Positions 1 through 8,606 are shown, numbered from the stretch's first letter. The stretch is 38,057 bases of DNA from an uncultured candidate division Zixibacteria bacterium (GCA_913009765.1 CAJVYT010000005.1:1-38057), one strand, 5' to 3'. Program-made: numbers and translations. The notes: generated by a model not told the origin, from the letters alone.

Positions 1-236
1 GAAGGGAGGGGTAACAAGGAGAGGAAAGAAAAGAAAGAGGAAGAAGAGAAAGGGTAAGAGAGGGGGAGGAGCGTGATAGGAGAAGAGTGGGGGGGGTATG
101 GGTGAGGGGAAGGTGGAAGGAGAGGGGGAGGGAGGGGGAGGGGAGAGGTGTAAAAAGAAGAGAGATAGATGAAGAGTGAGGGGGTAGTGAAATTTATGGA
201 AAATAATAAAATTTCTGTTTTTGTAATTTTTTTTTT
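1..236. other. Low-complexity artefactual sequence at contig start
   Basis: The first 170 or so bases are almost only G and A in irregular runs, followed by a short AT-rich piece that ends in a T run against an Illumina adapter. The composition is unlike the rest of the window and no coding frame is supported. It lies outside the library insert boundary set by the adapter, so I read it as sequencing or assembly artefact. Confidence 0.85.
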
Positions 237-302
237 CAAGCAGAAGACGGCATACGAGATATATCAGTGTGACTGGAGTTCAGACGTGTGCTCTTCCGAT
301 CT
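237..302 (+). other. Illumina i7 (P7-side) adapter with 8-base index
   Basis: Positions 237-260 match the P7 flow-cell primer, beginning CAAGCAGAAGACGG. Positions 261-268 (ATATCAGT) sit where the index belongs. Positions 269-302 match the read-2 adapter, ending GCTCTTCCGATCT. Native sequence starts at 303. The adapter cuts the alcohol dehydrogenase gene that is entering on the minus strand. Confidence 0.98.
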
Positions 303-425
303 ACAAACTCCGCAACCGGAAATTTCAATTAGTGTTTCATCCGGTTTAATATCTGAAATTTTGTAAACAATTTTTTCAAATGGTTTATCTTTGGCAATCA
401 TTTGATATGCTTTTACATCTATCAT
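303..425 (-). CDS. had: Zinc alcohol dehydrogenase, N-terminal fragment; probable 6-hydroxycyclohex-1-ene-1-carbonyl-CoA dehydrogenase
   Basis: Only the first 41 codons are present, from an ATG at 425 to the adapter junction at 303. The fragment begins MIDVKAYQMIAKDKPFEK and ends at EISGCGVC, the start of the GCGVCHTD zinc-ligand motif of medium-chain zinc alcohol dehydrogenases. In Thauera and Azoarcus this family includes Had, which oxidises the ring alcohol in the benzoyl-CoA pathway with NAD. The start follows a plausible GGAG four bases plus spacer upstream and lies 18 bases after the activase gene, so it is the next operon member. Family assignment is strong. The Had assignment is inferred from the visible motif and the bcr context, and a related zinc dehydrogenase is possible. 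The truncation is an artefact of contig end, not a pseudogene. Confidence 0.65.
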
Positions 426-443
426 ATTTATCTCCATTAATAA

Positions 444-1217
444 TTAATTTGTGCAACGTTTATATTCTTCACGTGCTATAAGTGCTGCTCCCAAAGCTAC
501 AGCTATCTGCGGCTTTGGAATACTTTCAACTTCACATTTAAATTCATTCTTTAGTAAATCTTTTAAGTAGGGGTGGTAGGAAATAACTCCACCACATAAA
601 TAAATGGGGATACCTTGCATTACGGGAAGTTTGCAGATTCTATCTACTATAGAAAGATATATACCTTTAGAAATATCCTCAACCGAAACCCCATTAAACT
701 TCCATCCAAGAATTTCTGTTTTTGCAAAAACAGTACAAAAACTGTTTATCAATTTATCATTCGTAGAGTTTCTTGCTAGAGCATTCATTTCATGAATTTC
801 AATTTCAGCTTTTTCGGCGATTTCTGTAATAAAAGTTCCAGTACCTGCTGAGCATTTGTCATTCATGATGAAATTTATAACTTCACCTGCGGGTCCGCAT
901 TCAATTATTTTGATATCCTCACCGCCAATATCTATAATACATTTATGTATCTGATAATATGAAGAAACACCTTTAGCGGCACAGATAAGTTCTGTCTTTT
1001 GCATATCACCTTTAAAACTGCTCCGACCATACCCTGTGGTACAAGTTTTAATAACATTAAACCGTGATCCTATTTCAGTCCTAGTATTTTCAAACGACTG
1101 TCGGTTTCTACTTAATGTTTGTATAGTTTCATCAAATAGAATTTCACTCATGTCATTAACAACAACAAATTTAGTATATGAAGAGCCTAGGTCTATTCCT
1201 AAAAAGTGATTGTTCAT
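444..1217 (-). CDS. HgdC/BadF-type ATP-dependent activase (third activase of the locus)
   Basis: This 257-residue protein belongs to the ASKHA-fold BcrA/BcrD/HgdC family. These proteins hydrolyse ATP to push an electron from a [4Fe-4S] cluster at the homodimer interface into a partner dehydratase or reductase. Visible motifs are the N-terminal phosphate loop GIDLGSSYTK, the DIGGEDIK loop near residue 96, and cluster cysteines 122 (NDKCSAGTG) and 161 (SFCTVFAKTE), at nearly the same spacing as in HgdC. It is compact, like HgdC and the reductase of double-cubane proteins, and lacks the BcrA insertion. It lies two genes from an HgdB-like subunit and, since bcrA and bcrD already supply the benzoyl-CoA reductase, I infer that it serves that subunit. 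The ATG at 1217 has only a weak ribosome binding site, 15 bases after the previous gene. Confidence 0.9.
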   Translation of the reverse strand: MNNHFLGIDLGSSYTKFVVVNDMSEILFDETIQTLSRNRQSFENTRTEIGSRFNVIKTCTTGYGRSSFKGDMQKTELICAAKGVSSYYQIHKCIIDIGGEDIKIIECGPAGEVINFIMNDKCSAGTGTFITEIAEKAEIEIHEMNALARNSTNDKLINSFCTVFAKTEILGWKFNGVSVEDISKGIYLSIVDRICKLPVMQGIPIYLCGGVISYHPYLKDLLKNEFKCEVESIPKPQIAVALGAALIAREEYKRCTN

Positions 1218-1232
1218 AATTTTTATCTAATT

Positions 1233-2189
1233 TTAGTCCTGTAAGTGTTCCAGTAAGTGTACTAATGCTGTCACAGATTGATTTAATGGAGTAGGCAAAT
1301 AATGCTTTCTTCCATATTCAACGATTTTGCCATTTAAAAAGTCAATTTCAGTTTTGTTACCATTCTCAAGATCAACAAGCATTGAAGGACGGTGATGTCC
1401 GGCATTTTTTAAATACCTCATTGAAAATCTTCTGAATTTTTTACCTAATTCAATTTTTTCTTTATCAGCAATCCTCACAGATTCATCAATAAGAGCTTCT
1501 ACTAAATCAAGAGTCAATGGAAAATCCATAACTTCTTTCATTGTTTTTCTGGTAATTGCACATACGGCACTCAGAGCAGCATTTAATATTGCTTTTTCCC
1601 AGACATGATCTACAATATCTTCAGGAATTTCAGTTGTTAAGTCAACAGAATTTAATAAGTCTGTAACTTGCTGTGCAATATCTTCTCCCTGAGGCATGAG
1701 GGCAGCAAGATAATTGGGTGGATTAAAGAAACTGACATGCACAATGTTTTCAGAAATATTACCAGCATAGTTAATAACCATACGAAGAGTTCTTTGGTCT
1801 GTGAATTCACGGGCAACGATGACTTCATTGTCAATACCATTTTGTGCTACCATGACAAACATCTTATCAGTTGCAATCTCTTTTAGCTGGCTAACCACTT
1901 TTTTTAAAACAGGGGTTTTTACAGCAAAGATAACTAAGTCGAGATCATACATTTGAAGTTCTTGAATAGAATAACATACGTCAGAAACTTTAACTTTTTT
2001 TTCGAACTTAAATTTGAGAACAATTCCTTTTTTTTTGATTACATCCATTTTTTGATGAACTAAATCACAAAGGACAACAAATGCTCCAGCTTCAATCAGA
2101 TGAGCTCCTAAGGCAGCACCAACGGGACCCATTCCAACAACGCCAATTCGTAAATTACTTTTACCGTTGTTGTTATTATTTTCAGACAT
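1233..2189 (-). CDS. Ketopantoate reductase (ApbA/PanE) family dehydrogenase
   Basis: This 318-residue NAD(P)-dependent dehydrogenase has the PanE fold: an N-terminal Rossmann domain with GMGPVG at residues 19-24 and an all-alpha C-terminal domain. The family lysine is visible in VWEKAILNA and the acidic residue in KTEIDFLNGKIVEYG. PanE itself reduces 2-dehydropantoate with NADPH, but the family is broad and acts on many 2-keto or 3-keto acids. No pantothenate gene is nearby. The gene sits inside the benzoyl-CoA reductase operon, 14 bases after the HgdB-like gene, so a role in a hydroxy/keto acyl step is more likely than CoA synthesis. A GAGGTG ribosome binding site five bases before the ATG at 2189 supports the start. 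The substrate is unknown. Confidence 0.85.
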   Translation of the reverse strand: MSENNNNNGKSNLRIGVVGMGPVGAALGAHLIEAGAFVVLCDLVHQKMDVIKKKGIVLKFKFEKKVKVSDVCYSIQELQMYDLDLVIFAVKTPVLKKVVSQLKEIATDKMFVMVAQNGIDNEVIVAREFTDQRTLRMVINYAGNISENIVHVSFFNPPNYLAALMPQGEDIAQQVTDLLNSVDLTTEIPEDIVDHVWEKAILNAALSAVCAITRKTMKEVMDFPLTLDLVEALIDESVRIADKEKIELGKKFRRFSMRYLKNAGHHRPSMLVDLENGNKTEIDFLNGKIVEYGRKHYLPTPLNQSVTALVHLLEHLQD

Positions 2190-2203
2190 ATTTCACCTCT
2201 ATA

Positions 2204-3418
2204 TTATAGACTCTCTTTTTTCGTTTTAATTAGTTCAATAAAAGTTTCAAGCTTGGTTTGAGATTGTCCATCGGAGAAAAACCGTAAATCGTTGAGATCA
2301 CCATCAATTGTTAAGGTATCGATTCCTGTAGCATCTTTTAATCGTTTTGGAAGACCAAACCTATTATTTGTATTATTAAAACAAGTTTTACAATCATGAA
2401 AAATAATGCCATCAATATCAAACTCTTTTAACATTTTTTTCATATAATCTAATTTTACATTCTCACCACGATTGATAAAAATTTTAGTGTATGCTGAAGC
2501 CATTGACTCAAGTGGGTTATTTATATTAAAATCATCAAATATCCAACTATTACAGTAAGTGGATGCAACCACAAAAGTATTATTCTCTTGAAAAAACTGT
2601 GCCATAGTCCTTAGTCGTCCCCATATCGGCATACCTTCCCAATAGAGTCTTATCTGATCGCTTGTATTATTAGAATCTTTATTTGGTGTCTTAACAAGCC
2701 CCTTTAGTTCATCCAGAGTTTCTTTATAAAAATCAACACAAATCTGTGTTCCTCGTAACATTACAATTGGAGCCATTAGAATTGTCCCATCAAAAAAAGT
2801 AAGTGGTGATGGTTTACTTTGTGCAGTTTCTAAAACTTGCTTCCAAAGCTTGCTACCTTCACAACTCATAGATAGGACTTCTGTTAATTTTGTTGGGTTT
2901 AATTTTTCCCCAAGTACTTCTTCACCAACAGAGATAACTTTTTCAAATTGAGCAACAACATTATCAATATCTGCCTTGGCGACATCTTCTAAATTTCGAG
3001 GAGGGTAAATACCAACAACAGGACAATCATATTCTCGTGCGTAGTAGTTAAACCACTCTGCAACCTCACGGCATTGATTTGTATTAAATACAATCATATC
3101 TGGTTTTGGAATCGACTTAAGTCCATACGCATTTGTAAGAGGTGTTTCATTGACTAGATAAGCACCAATGTCTGATGTAAGGTATGAACAAATTTCTCCA
3201 GAAAAGCCTGCTTGATGTGCTTTCGGTATATATTTCCCGGCAAGTCTCGAAGCTCCAAGCATCGCCCCATGATTTTCAGGGAAGTACACATCAAAACCTA
3301 AAGCTCTTAAAATTTCTGCTGGACCAGCAGAAGTACACCAAGCAATTGGTTCTTTCATATTGACAAAATAATTTTCTAAAATCTTCTTTAGTTTTTTTTG
3401 TGCTTTTAATTGAGCCAT
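2204..3418 (-). CDS. HgdB/BcrB-like 2-hydroxyacyl-CoA dehydratase-family subunit, no partner subunit
   Basis: This 404-residue protein belongs to the family that includes benzoyl-CoA reductase BcrB/BcrC, 2-hydroxyacyl-CoA dehydratase subunits and double-cubane-cluster proteins. Cysteines occur where the family places iron-sulfur ligands: Cys77 in GEICSYLTSDIG, Cys116 in NTNQCREV and Cys343/346 in HDCKTC. Cys28 is also present. The C-terminus keeps the family signature IDGDLNDLRFFSDGQ. BCR and HgdAB are heterodimeric, but only one such subunit occurs here, next to its own HgdC-like activase at 444-1217. A homodimeric, double-cubane-type ATP-driven reductase is therefore a reasonable guess; an accessory 2-hydroxyacyl-CoA dehydratase is the alternative. 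It starts three bases after the ligase stop. Substrate unknown. Confidence 0.85.
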   Translation of the reverse strand: MAQLKAQKKLKKILENYFVNMKEPIAWCTSAGPAEILRALGFDVYFPENHGAMLGASRLAGKYIPKAHQAGFSGEICSYLTSDIGAYLVNETPLTNAYGLKSIPKPDMIVFNTNQCREVAEWFNYYAREYDCPVVGIYPPRNLEDVAKADIDNVVAQFEKVISVGEEVLGEKLNPTKLTEVLSMSCEGSKLWKQVLETAQSKPSPLTFFDGTILMAPIVMLRGTQICVDFYKETLDELKGLVKTPNKDSNNTSDQIRLYWEGMPIWGRLRTMAQFFQENNTFVVASTYCNSWIFDDFNINNPLESMASAYTKIFINRGENVKLDYMKKMLKEFDIDGIIFHDCKTCFNNTNNRFGLPKRLKDATGIDTLTIDGDLNDLRFFSDGQSQTKLETFIELIKTKKESL

Positions 3419-3421
3419 ATT

Positions 3422-5146
3422 CTACTCTAAATCTATTAAGTAAACTTTATCGCCATCTATAATATCATCTCTATCACCATACAAATAATCAATATTGTCC
3501 TTGAATACTTTTGCCACAGTATTAGGAGCAAGTTTCATCGAAGGAGTCAGCTCTTCATTTTCAATTGATAATTCATAATCCAAAAGCATTGCTTTCTTGA
3601 CTTGGGAATATTTAGCGTCAAGTGATTCATTCATCTTTTGGACACATCGTCCAAGACATTTTGCAAATTCTTCGCAACCTTTTGGGCAATCACAACCATC
3701 TTTCATATCTGTTAAATTAGATTTATCAGATAAAAGTTGTTTGTTTGGAAAAAGTAAAATAACAGGATGTTCACACCCTGAACCAGCCACAAAAGCATGC
3801 GATAGAAAAGGGCAATCTTTAATCATTAGATTTTCAATTTCTGAAGGAACAACTTTTTCGGCGTTGCTTAATTTAAATATTCGATCTTTTCTTGAAATTA
3901 GTTTCAGCCCAGTTTCTTCGAAACTACCGACATCACCTGTATAAAACCAGTCATCACCATTGAGGACTCTTTGGGTCTCCTCGGTATTGTTATAATAGCC
4001 TTTCATTACATTTGGACCTTTAACTTTAATTTCATTTTCGTCAGATAATGAAAGCGAAACTCCAGCAATAGGTTTACCTACAATGCTTTCTTTACGTAGG
4101 ACATTAGGATCCGTTACTGTACAACAAGGAGTTGTTTCTGTTAACCCCCATCCTTCAAAAATAGGAATATTTCGTTTTTCAAAAACATCAGAAATATTTT
4201 TTGGGAGTGGAGCTGCGGCTGTAAAGATAAACTTAAGTTGGTCATGAAAAAAAATATTTTCAACATCAGGGTCTTGCATACAACGAGTTATAATACCTTG
4301 ATATATCTTTGGAACAGAGAAGAATGTTGTTGGTTTCACTTTCTTCCAGTTTTCAATAAGTACATCTAAGTCTTTCCCAAAACTATGTTCTAATGATAAG
4401 ACTGCACCATTGGTTATAGCTGAATACTTCTCATAAATCCCACCAAAACTATGATGCCAAGGCAAATATGACAAAAATCTGTCATCAGAATTTAAACTCC
4501 ATAACAATTTCATCGCAGCTTGTTGTGAAAGAATATTTTTATGTGTTAGCATAACACATTTAGGTTTTCCCATCGTTCCAGAAGTATACATCATAAGTGA
4601 AATAGAATCTGGCTCAACACTACTCCCTTGAATTTCCGAACATTTAGGAGTCGTTTCTAATAGTGACTTATAATAAATACAATTTGCATTTTGCTTATTT
4701 TCTATTTCATTAAAATATATAATTCTTTCGAATTCATTTGGATTTTCAAGTTTCTGAAATTGATTCATATCAGATACAACAACAAACTTCGGATCACAAA
4801 ATCGGATTAATCGATTTGTCTGATCAGCGGGATAACCTGGGAATATTGGTATATAAACGGCTCCCATTGACATGACCGCCATTTCAATTTCTAACATTTC
4901 TTGACGATTTACTGAACTAACTACAAGATGATCTCCAGCTTTAAATCCTAAATCCTGTAATGAGGATTGAAGTGCTGAGATATTATGTTGAAATTGTTTC
5001 CAAGAGAGAGTAACATATTCGTTATCATGCACTTCTTGATATACAGGCTTGTTTGCAAATCGCTGCGCATTATCATTAAGCATTAAAGCAAGGTTTTGAT
5101 GATAAGGCGGAAGCTCGTTTGCTCCATGTATTATTCTGTCACTCAT
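3422..5146 (-). CDS. AMP-forming acyl-CoA ligase (long-chain type) with cysteine-rich insertion
   Basis: This 574-residue ANL-superfamily enzyme activates a carboxylic acid to its CoA thioester through an acyl-AMP. Visible motifs are the P-loop YTSGTMGKPK at 187-196, GWGLTETTP, DWFYTGDVG and the C-terminal catalytic lysine in PSMKLAP (Lys538). Architecture resembles long-chain acyl-CoA synthetases more than classical 520-residue benzoate-CoA ligases, so the substrate cannot be read from sequence. In this operon an aromatic or alicyclic acid is likely. Odd feature: residues 485-501 hold five cysteines (485, 487, 491, 497, 501) in the mobile C-terminal domain, a possible metal or redox site. 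Its ATG overlaps the bcrD stop by four bases (ATGA), implying translational coupling. Confidence 0.92.
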   Translation of the reverse strand: MSDRIIHGANELPPYHQNLALMLNDNAQRFANKPVYQEVHDNEYVTLSWKQFQHNISALQSSLQDLGFKAGDHLVVSSVNRQEMLEIEMAVMSMGAVYIPIFPGYPADQTNRLIRFCDPKFVVVSDMNQFQKLENPNEFERIIYFNEIENKQNANCIYYKSLLETTPKCSEIQGSSVEPDSISLMMYTSGTMGKPKCVMLTHKNILSQQAAMKLLWSLNSDDRFLSYLPWHHSFGGIYEKYSAITNGAVLSLEHSFGKDLDVLIENWKKVKPTTFFSVPKIYQGIITRCMQDPDVENIFFHDQLKFIFTAAAPLPKNISDVFEKRNIPIFEGWGLTETTPCCTVTDPNVLRKESIVGKPIAGVSLSLSDENEIKVKGPNVMKGYYNNTEETQRVLNGDDWFYTGDVGSFEETGLKLISRKDRIFKLSNAEKVVPSEIENLMIKDCPFLSHAFVAGSGCEHPVILLFPNKQLLSDKSNLTDMKDGCDCPKGCEEFAKCLGRCVQKMNESLDAKYSQVKKAMLLDYELSIENEELTPSMKLAPNTVAKVFKDNIDYLYGDRDDIIDGDKVYLIDLE

Positions 5147-5970
5147 TGAGTAACACTCTCTTCTAAAAGTTTATAATGCCTAAAACCTCCCCATAAGGCA
5201 GCTCCTATTGCACCGGTAGCATAACAATTATCAGAAGCAATAATTTCCAAATTTAGATTTCGATCACTTGCCATCTCTTTAATAACTTCTACCAAGCCAA
5301 CATCTTGAGACATACCACCAGTTAAAGCAACCGGCGATTCAACTTTTAATTTACTAAGCAATGAGATAATACGTCGTGCAATTGATTGATGTATACCTTT
5401 GATGATATCGGCAGTATTTATCCCTTGTGAAACCATGTTGATAACATCAGTTTCTGCAAGTACAGCACAAATACCACTCATTTTGGCTGGCTCTTTTGAT
5501 TCTAGTGATAATGGTCCCACTTCATCAATCGTCACACCTAAGTAACGTGTTATATTTTCCAAAAACTGTCCAGACCCAGAAGCACACTGTCCTGTCATAG
5601 CATAATTTTTTACACGAGCACCTGATTCAAGTGACATGACTCGGCAAAAGAGAGCTCCCATATCAACAACTGTTTTTATCTCAGAGTGAAAATGGAATGC
5701 ACCTTTGGCGTGCGTTGTCATGGAATAAAAGTGACCACGCTTACGTTCTACTAGTTCACCCTCTCCGGTAGATGCTACATACAAAATGTCATCATATAAT
5801 AAATTATTTCTTTGTAGAATATCATCTACAACTTTATTGATAAGTTTAGTAGGATTTCTTTTTCGAATTTTTTCATTTGTAATTTCAATAATTTTTGAAT
5901 TTTCACTATAATCAATTAAAGCAGTTTTTATATAGCTACTACCGACATCAATTCCCAAAGTATATCCCAT
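5143..5970 (-). CDS. bcrD: Benzoyl-CoA reductase, activase subunit D
   Basis: This 275-residue protein matches BcrD/BadG, one of two paralogous ATPase subunits of class I benzoyl-CoA reductase. Together with BcrA it binds the interface [4Fe-4S] cluster and couples ATP hydrolysis to electron transfer into BcrBC. It has the phosphate loop GIDVGSSYIK, Cys129 in TGQCASGSGQFLENI and Cys168 in GICAVLAETDVINM; these two blocks are hallmarks of BcrD rather than HgdC. Length is close to Thauera BcrD (about 280). It starts at an ATG at 5970, five bases after the bcrA stop, and its stop overlaps the ligase start. Gene order C-B-A-D equals that of Thauera. Confidence 0.93.
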   Translation of the reverse strand: MGYTLGIDVGSSYIKTALIDYSENSKIIEITNEKIRKRNPTKLINKVVDDILQRNNLLYDDILYVASTGEGELVERKRGHFYSMTTHAKGAFHFHSEIKTVVDMGALFCRVMSLESGARVKNYAMTGQCASGSGQFLENITRYLGVTIDEVGPLSLESKEPAKMSGICAVLAETDVINMVSQGINTADIIKGIHQSIARRIISLLSKLKVESPVALTGGMSQDVGLVEVIKEMASDRNLNLEIIASDNCYATGAIGAALWGGFRHYKLLEESVTQ

Positions 5971-5975
5971 GACTA

Positions 5976-7268
5976 TTATTTCCTTCTTGCACTAAATAAA
6001 GCCGCACCTAAAGCACCCATAAAAATAGAATCAGTGTGACAATTAATTGTGAGCTTACCGTAGTTTTGCTCAACCATTTGTGAGACATATTTAACTACAG
6101 CTTGGTTACGTGCAACTCCGCCTGTAAAGGTGAATTCATTTCGAACACCGCCTGAACGAGCAAGAAGTCCAAAAGCTCGTTGCACGATTGCTTTATGTAA
6201 ACCAGCTAAAATATTTTCTTTTTTCTCACCCAAATTGAGATACTCACGAAGTTCTGCTCCGGCAAAAACTGTACATGTTGAACATATGTTTGCTTCATGG
6301 TCTGCTTTCATTGCCATAGGTCCTAATTCACCGACAGAAATACTCATTTCATCAGCAATATACCCAAGGTATCTTCCGCAACCAGCAGCACAACGGTCAT
6401 TCATTTGAAAACTTGTTACCAAGCCGTATTTATCAACTTGAATAGCTTTTGTGTCCTGACCACCTATATCTAAAACAGTTCGTGTTTCAGGGAATATCGC
6501 ATGGGCACCCATAGCATGACATAAAATTTCAGATTTTATATGTATTTCTTCAAATGGAAGTAACTGCCTGCCATACCCTGTTCCGATATAATCAGATGGC
6601 TCTAAAGAAAAGGACTCGATATCTTCAAGGTTTTTTCTAAAACTATCTTCTCTCTGATACGAATCTTCAGGTAGAAGTTCAACAGCTTGTTCTGCCAAGT
6701 CAGAAAAATCAAAGTTTAACTTTTCATTTTCTACAGGAGTAATCGAACGATCATAGAGAGCAACTAATTGATCATAATAATCTTTATATTCATTTTGAAG
6801 AGTACTCATATAGCTTGCAGAAAAAAGGTCTCTGAAAAATTCAGATGATGATGAAATTGTACTTGAGAGAAATTTTTCTTTAACTTCTAATAGCATACTT
6901 TCTTTATATTTATTAAGAAGAGTAGTTGCAACTTTAGAAAGATCTTTATCTTCCAATTGAGCAGCATTTTCAAACATGACATCCATTAATCTATTATATC
7001 TATACTGATACTGCAGATAATGGAATCTATTTTCAAGTTGATTAATAAGAGAATCCCAATCAACAGCATCGTTTGATTCTGATTTGAGTTTTCGATGTAA
7101 CAAAGTAAAGCGAGAGTTAAATTCTGCTTCATCTTGAGCTATTTGTGCGGCTACTTCATAGTTGGAACGAGTATTTGTAATACCACGTCCAATAATATCC
7201 CCGCTGCTATCAACAATAACAGCTTTGGATGTTGTCGAGCCTAAATCTACACCAAGGAAAACGTTCAT
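5976..7268 (-). CDS. bcrA: Benzoyl-CoA reductase, activase subunit A
   Basis: BcrA/BadF-type ATPase of class I benzoyl-CoA reductase, about 430 residues, with a long helical insertion between the N-terminal GVDLGSTTSKA loop and the second ATPase half, as in Thauera BcrA. Key motifs are GTGYGRQLLPF, DIGGQDTKAI, NDRCAAGCGRYLGYIADEM (Cys293 and 297) and NICSTCTVFAGAEL (Cys329 and 332). The reading frame can start at an ATG at 7280, but there is no ribosome binding site there. The ATG at 7268 (MNVFLG) follows AGGA at five bases and is the start I chose. It would pair with BcrD to form the electron activase, receiving electrons from reduced ferredoxin. The insertion, residues about 45-215, is low in conserved motifs and typical of the subunit. 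Confidence 0.93.
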   Translation of the reverse strand: MNVFLGVDLGSTTSKAVIVDSSGDIIGRGITNTRSNYEVAAQIAQDEAEFNSRFTLLHRKLKSESNDAVDWDSLINQLENRFHYLQYQYRYNRLMDVMFENAAQLEDKDLSKVATTLLNKYKESMLLEVKEKFLSSTISSSSEFFRDLFSASYMSTLQNEYKDYYDQLVALYDRSITPVENEKLNFDFSDLAEQAVELLPEDSYQREDSFRKNLEDIESFSLEPSDYIGTGYGRQLLPFEEIHIKSEILCHAMGAHAIFPETRTVLDIGGQDTKAIQVDKYGLVTSFQMNDRCAAGCGRYLGYIADEMSISVGELGPMAMKADHEANICSTCTVFAGAELREYLNLGEKKENILAGLHKAIVQRAFGLLARSGGVRNEFTFTGGVARNQAVVKYVSQMVEQNYGKLTINCHTDSIFMGALGAALFSARRK

Positions 7269-7301
7269 TTCTTTCCTCATAAACTTATTAGTTATTTTCT
7301 G

Positions 7302-8606
7302 TTATGTTAACACATCATCTGACAAATTATCATTGCCAACATTAAAAGTTTGGCGTTGGTCAAGCATTTGGAAAAAGGAATCAAGCCTGTTTTTTATATT
7401 AGAATAAGAATAATACCGAGGGTCGACTAAATCAGTTTCGATAAAGCCTACGGGAATTCCAAGACGTTCCTCTAAGTCACGCATCATAACAAGTTGTCCA
7501 GCTGAAAAGGAGTTACAACTTTTAATAGAGTTGACTAAGAAACCATCAGCTTTATATCGTGTAATAAAGTTTTCAATAAAATCAATTCTTTGTGAAAGAT
7601 TTCTATTTGTATAACAACCAAGACAATACTCTGCCATACTTTTAAGAGAATCTTTAGAGCTATGTCTGAATCCATCATCATAAACTCCCCCAACCCTTGT
7701 ATAGGTTGAGCCAACAAAAACTGCCCCAATATCGTAAAACATTTTCCAGAAACCTCTAAAATGTGTCCAGTTTGGAGGACCCTCTACGACCAGTCGGAAT
7801 TTTTCTTCCTTCATATACCCTTCTGGGGTAATCGGACCCAATTTATTTACTACTCGATAATTTACTTCTTTTAAAAGTTCCTGATAATACTCAAGACAAT
7901 CCTGGCTCCCTCGGAAGGCAGTAAAAATCGGACCTATATAATAGACACCACCAAAATAGGCATCAATTGGTGAAGGTGTATGTTTGGCAGAGTCAAACAC
8001 TTCGATTAACAAATCTTCAGCTTGTGCTGAAAGATCCATCTTCGCACCAAGTTTATCATTATCAAATTTTTGACCACTTACTTTTTCAAACTTTGGAATA
8101 ACTTCGTTTTTTAACTGCTCTTTAATATAAGTTATTGCACTCGGTTCCATTTTACCAGCTTCTTGGTATGGAATATGCAGCATTGCAACTTCGGCGTTTG
8201 GGTAAAGTTGTTTTAAATTTTCAAACCATTTCATGAATACAAAACAACCAGTATAACTTAATAGCAAAATATCAGGTTCTGGAAGTTGTTGTCCTGTAGG
8301 TCCTATATTCCCTTGAAGCATCATTCCAATATCACATTTCACATAGGAACAGACATCTTCAGAGTAGCCCATATCTTCAGCTTCTTGAATATATTCTTTT
8401 GATTTTTGTCGCATCCCTGATTGCAGAGAATTTATTTCAGGATAGACAGGTAACATATCAAAGGCATAGATCAATTCAGTAAGATTCCCGGGTACAAATG
8501 TATATACAACTTTTTTACCAGTTTCTTTAACTTGGGATAATTCTATAAATTGTTCAGCAAGCATATGTTTCTGCTTGATCATACTATTTTCTATTTGAAT
8601 TTCCAT
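7302..8606 (-). CDS. bcrB: Benzoyl-CoA reductase, subunit B
   Basis: This 434-residue protein matches BcrB/BadE, half of the substrate-binding module that reduces benzoyl-CoA to cyclohexa-1,5-diene-1-carbonyl-CoA. Characteristic blocks are YTFVPGNLTELI, VYPEINSLQSGMR, EDVCSYVKCDIG (Cys86, Cys91), LLLSYTGCFVFMKWFE (Cys121) and SIKSCNSFSAGQ (Cys364). Three of these cysteines probably hold one [4Fe-4S] cluster. The C-terminal signature ETDLVDPRYYS is present, and length is close to the family norm. It begins three bases after the bcrC stop. The strong motif match separates it from generic 2-hydroxyacyl-CoA dehydratase subunits. It is Bcr/Bad-like rather than Bzd-like by eye, which needs a tree to settle. 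Confidence 0.94.
   Translation of the reverse strand: MEIQIENSMIKQKHMLAEQFIELSQVKETGKKVVYTFVPGNLTELIYAFDMLPVYPEINSLQSGMRQKSKEYIQEAEDMGYSEDVCSYVKCDIGMMLQGNIGPTGQQLPEPDILLLSYTGCFVFMKWFENLKQLYPNAEVAMLHIPYQEAGKMEPSAITYIKEQLKNEVIPKFEKVSGQKFDNDKLGAKMDLSAQAEDLLIEVFDSAKHTPSPIDAYFGGVYYIGPIFTAFRGSQDCLEYYQELLKEVNYRVVNKLGPITPEGYMKEEKFRLVVEGPPNWTHFRGFWKMFYDIGAVFVGSTYTRVGGVYDDGFRHSSKDSLKSMAEYCLGCYTNRNLSQRIDFIENFITRYKADGFLVNSIKSCNSFSAGQLVMMRDLEERLGIPVGFIETDLVDPRYYSYSNIKNRLDSFFQMLDQRQTFNVGNDNLSDDVLT

Noticed and set aside
169..366. Plus-strand reading frame of 65 codons
   Set aside because: It runs through the Illumina adapter (237-302) and the antisense of the truncated dehydrogenase, so it is chimeric and not a gene.
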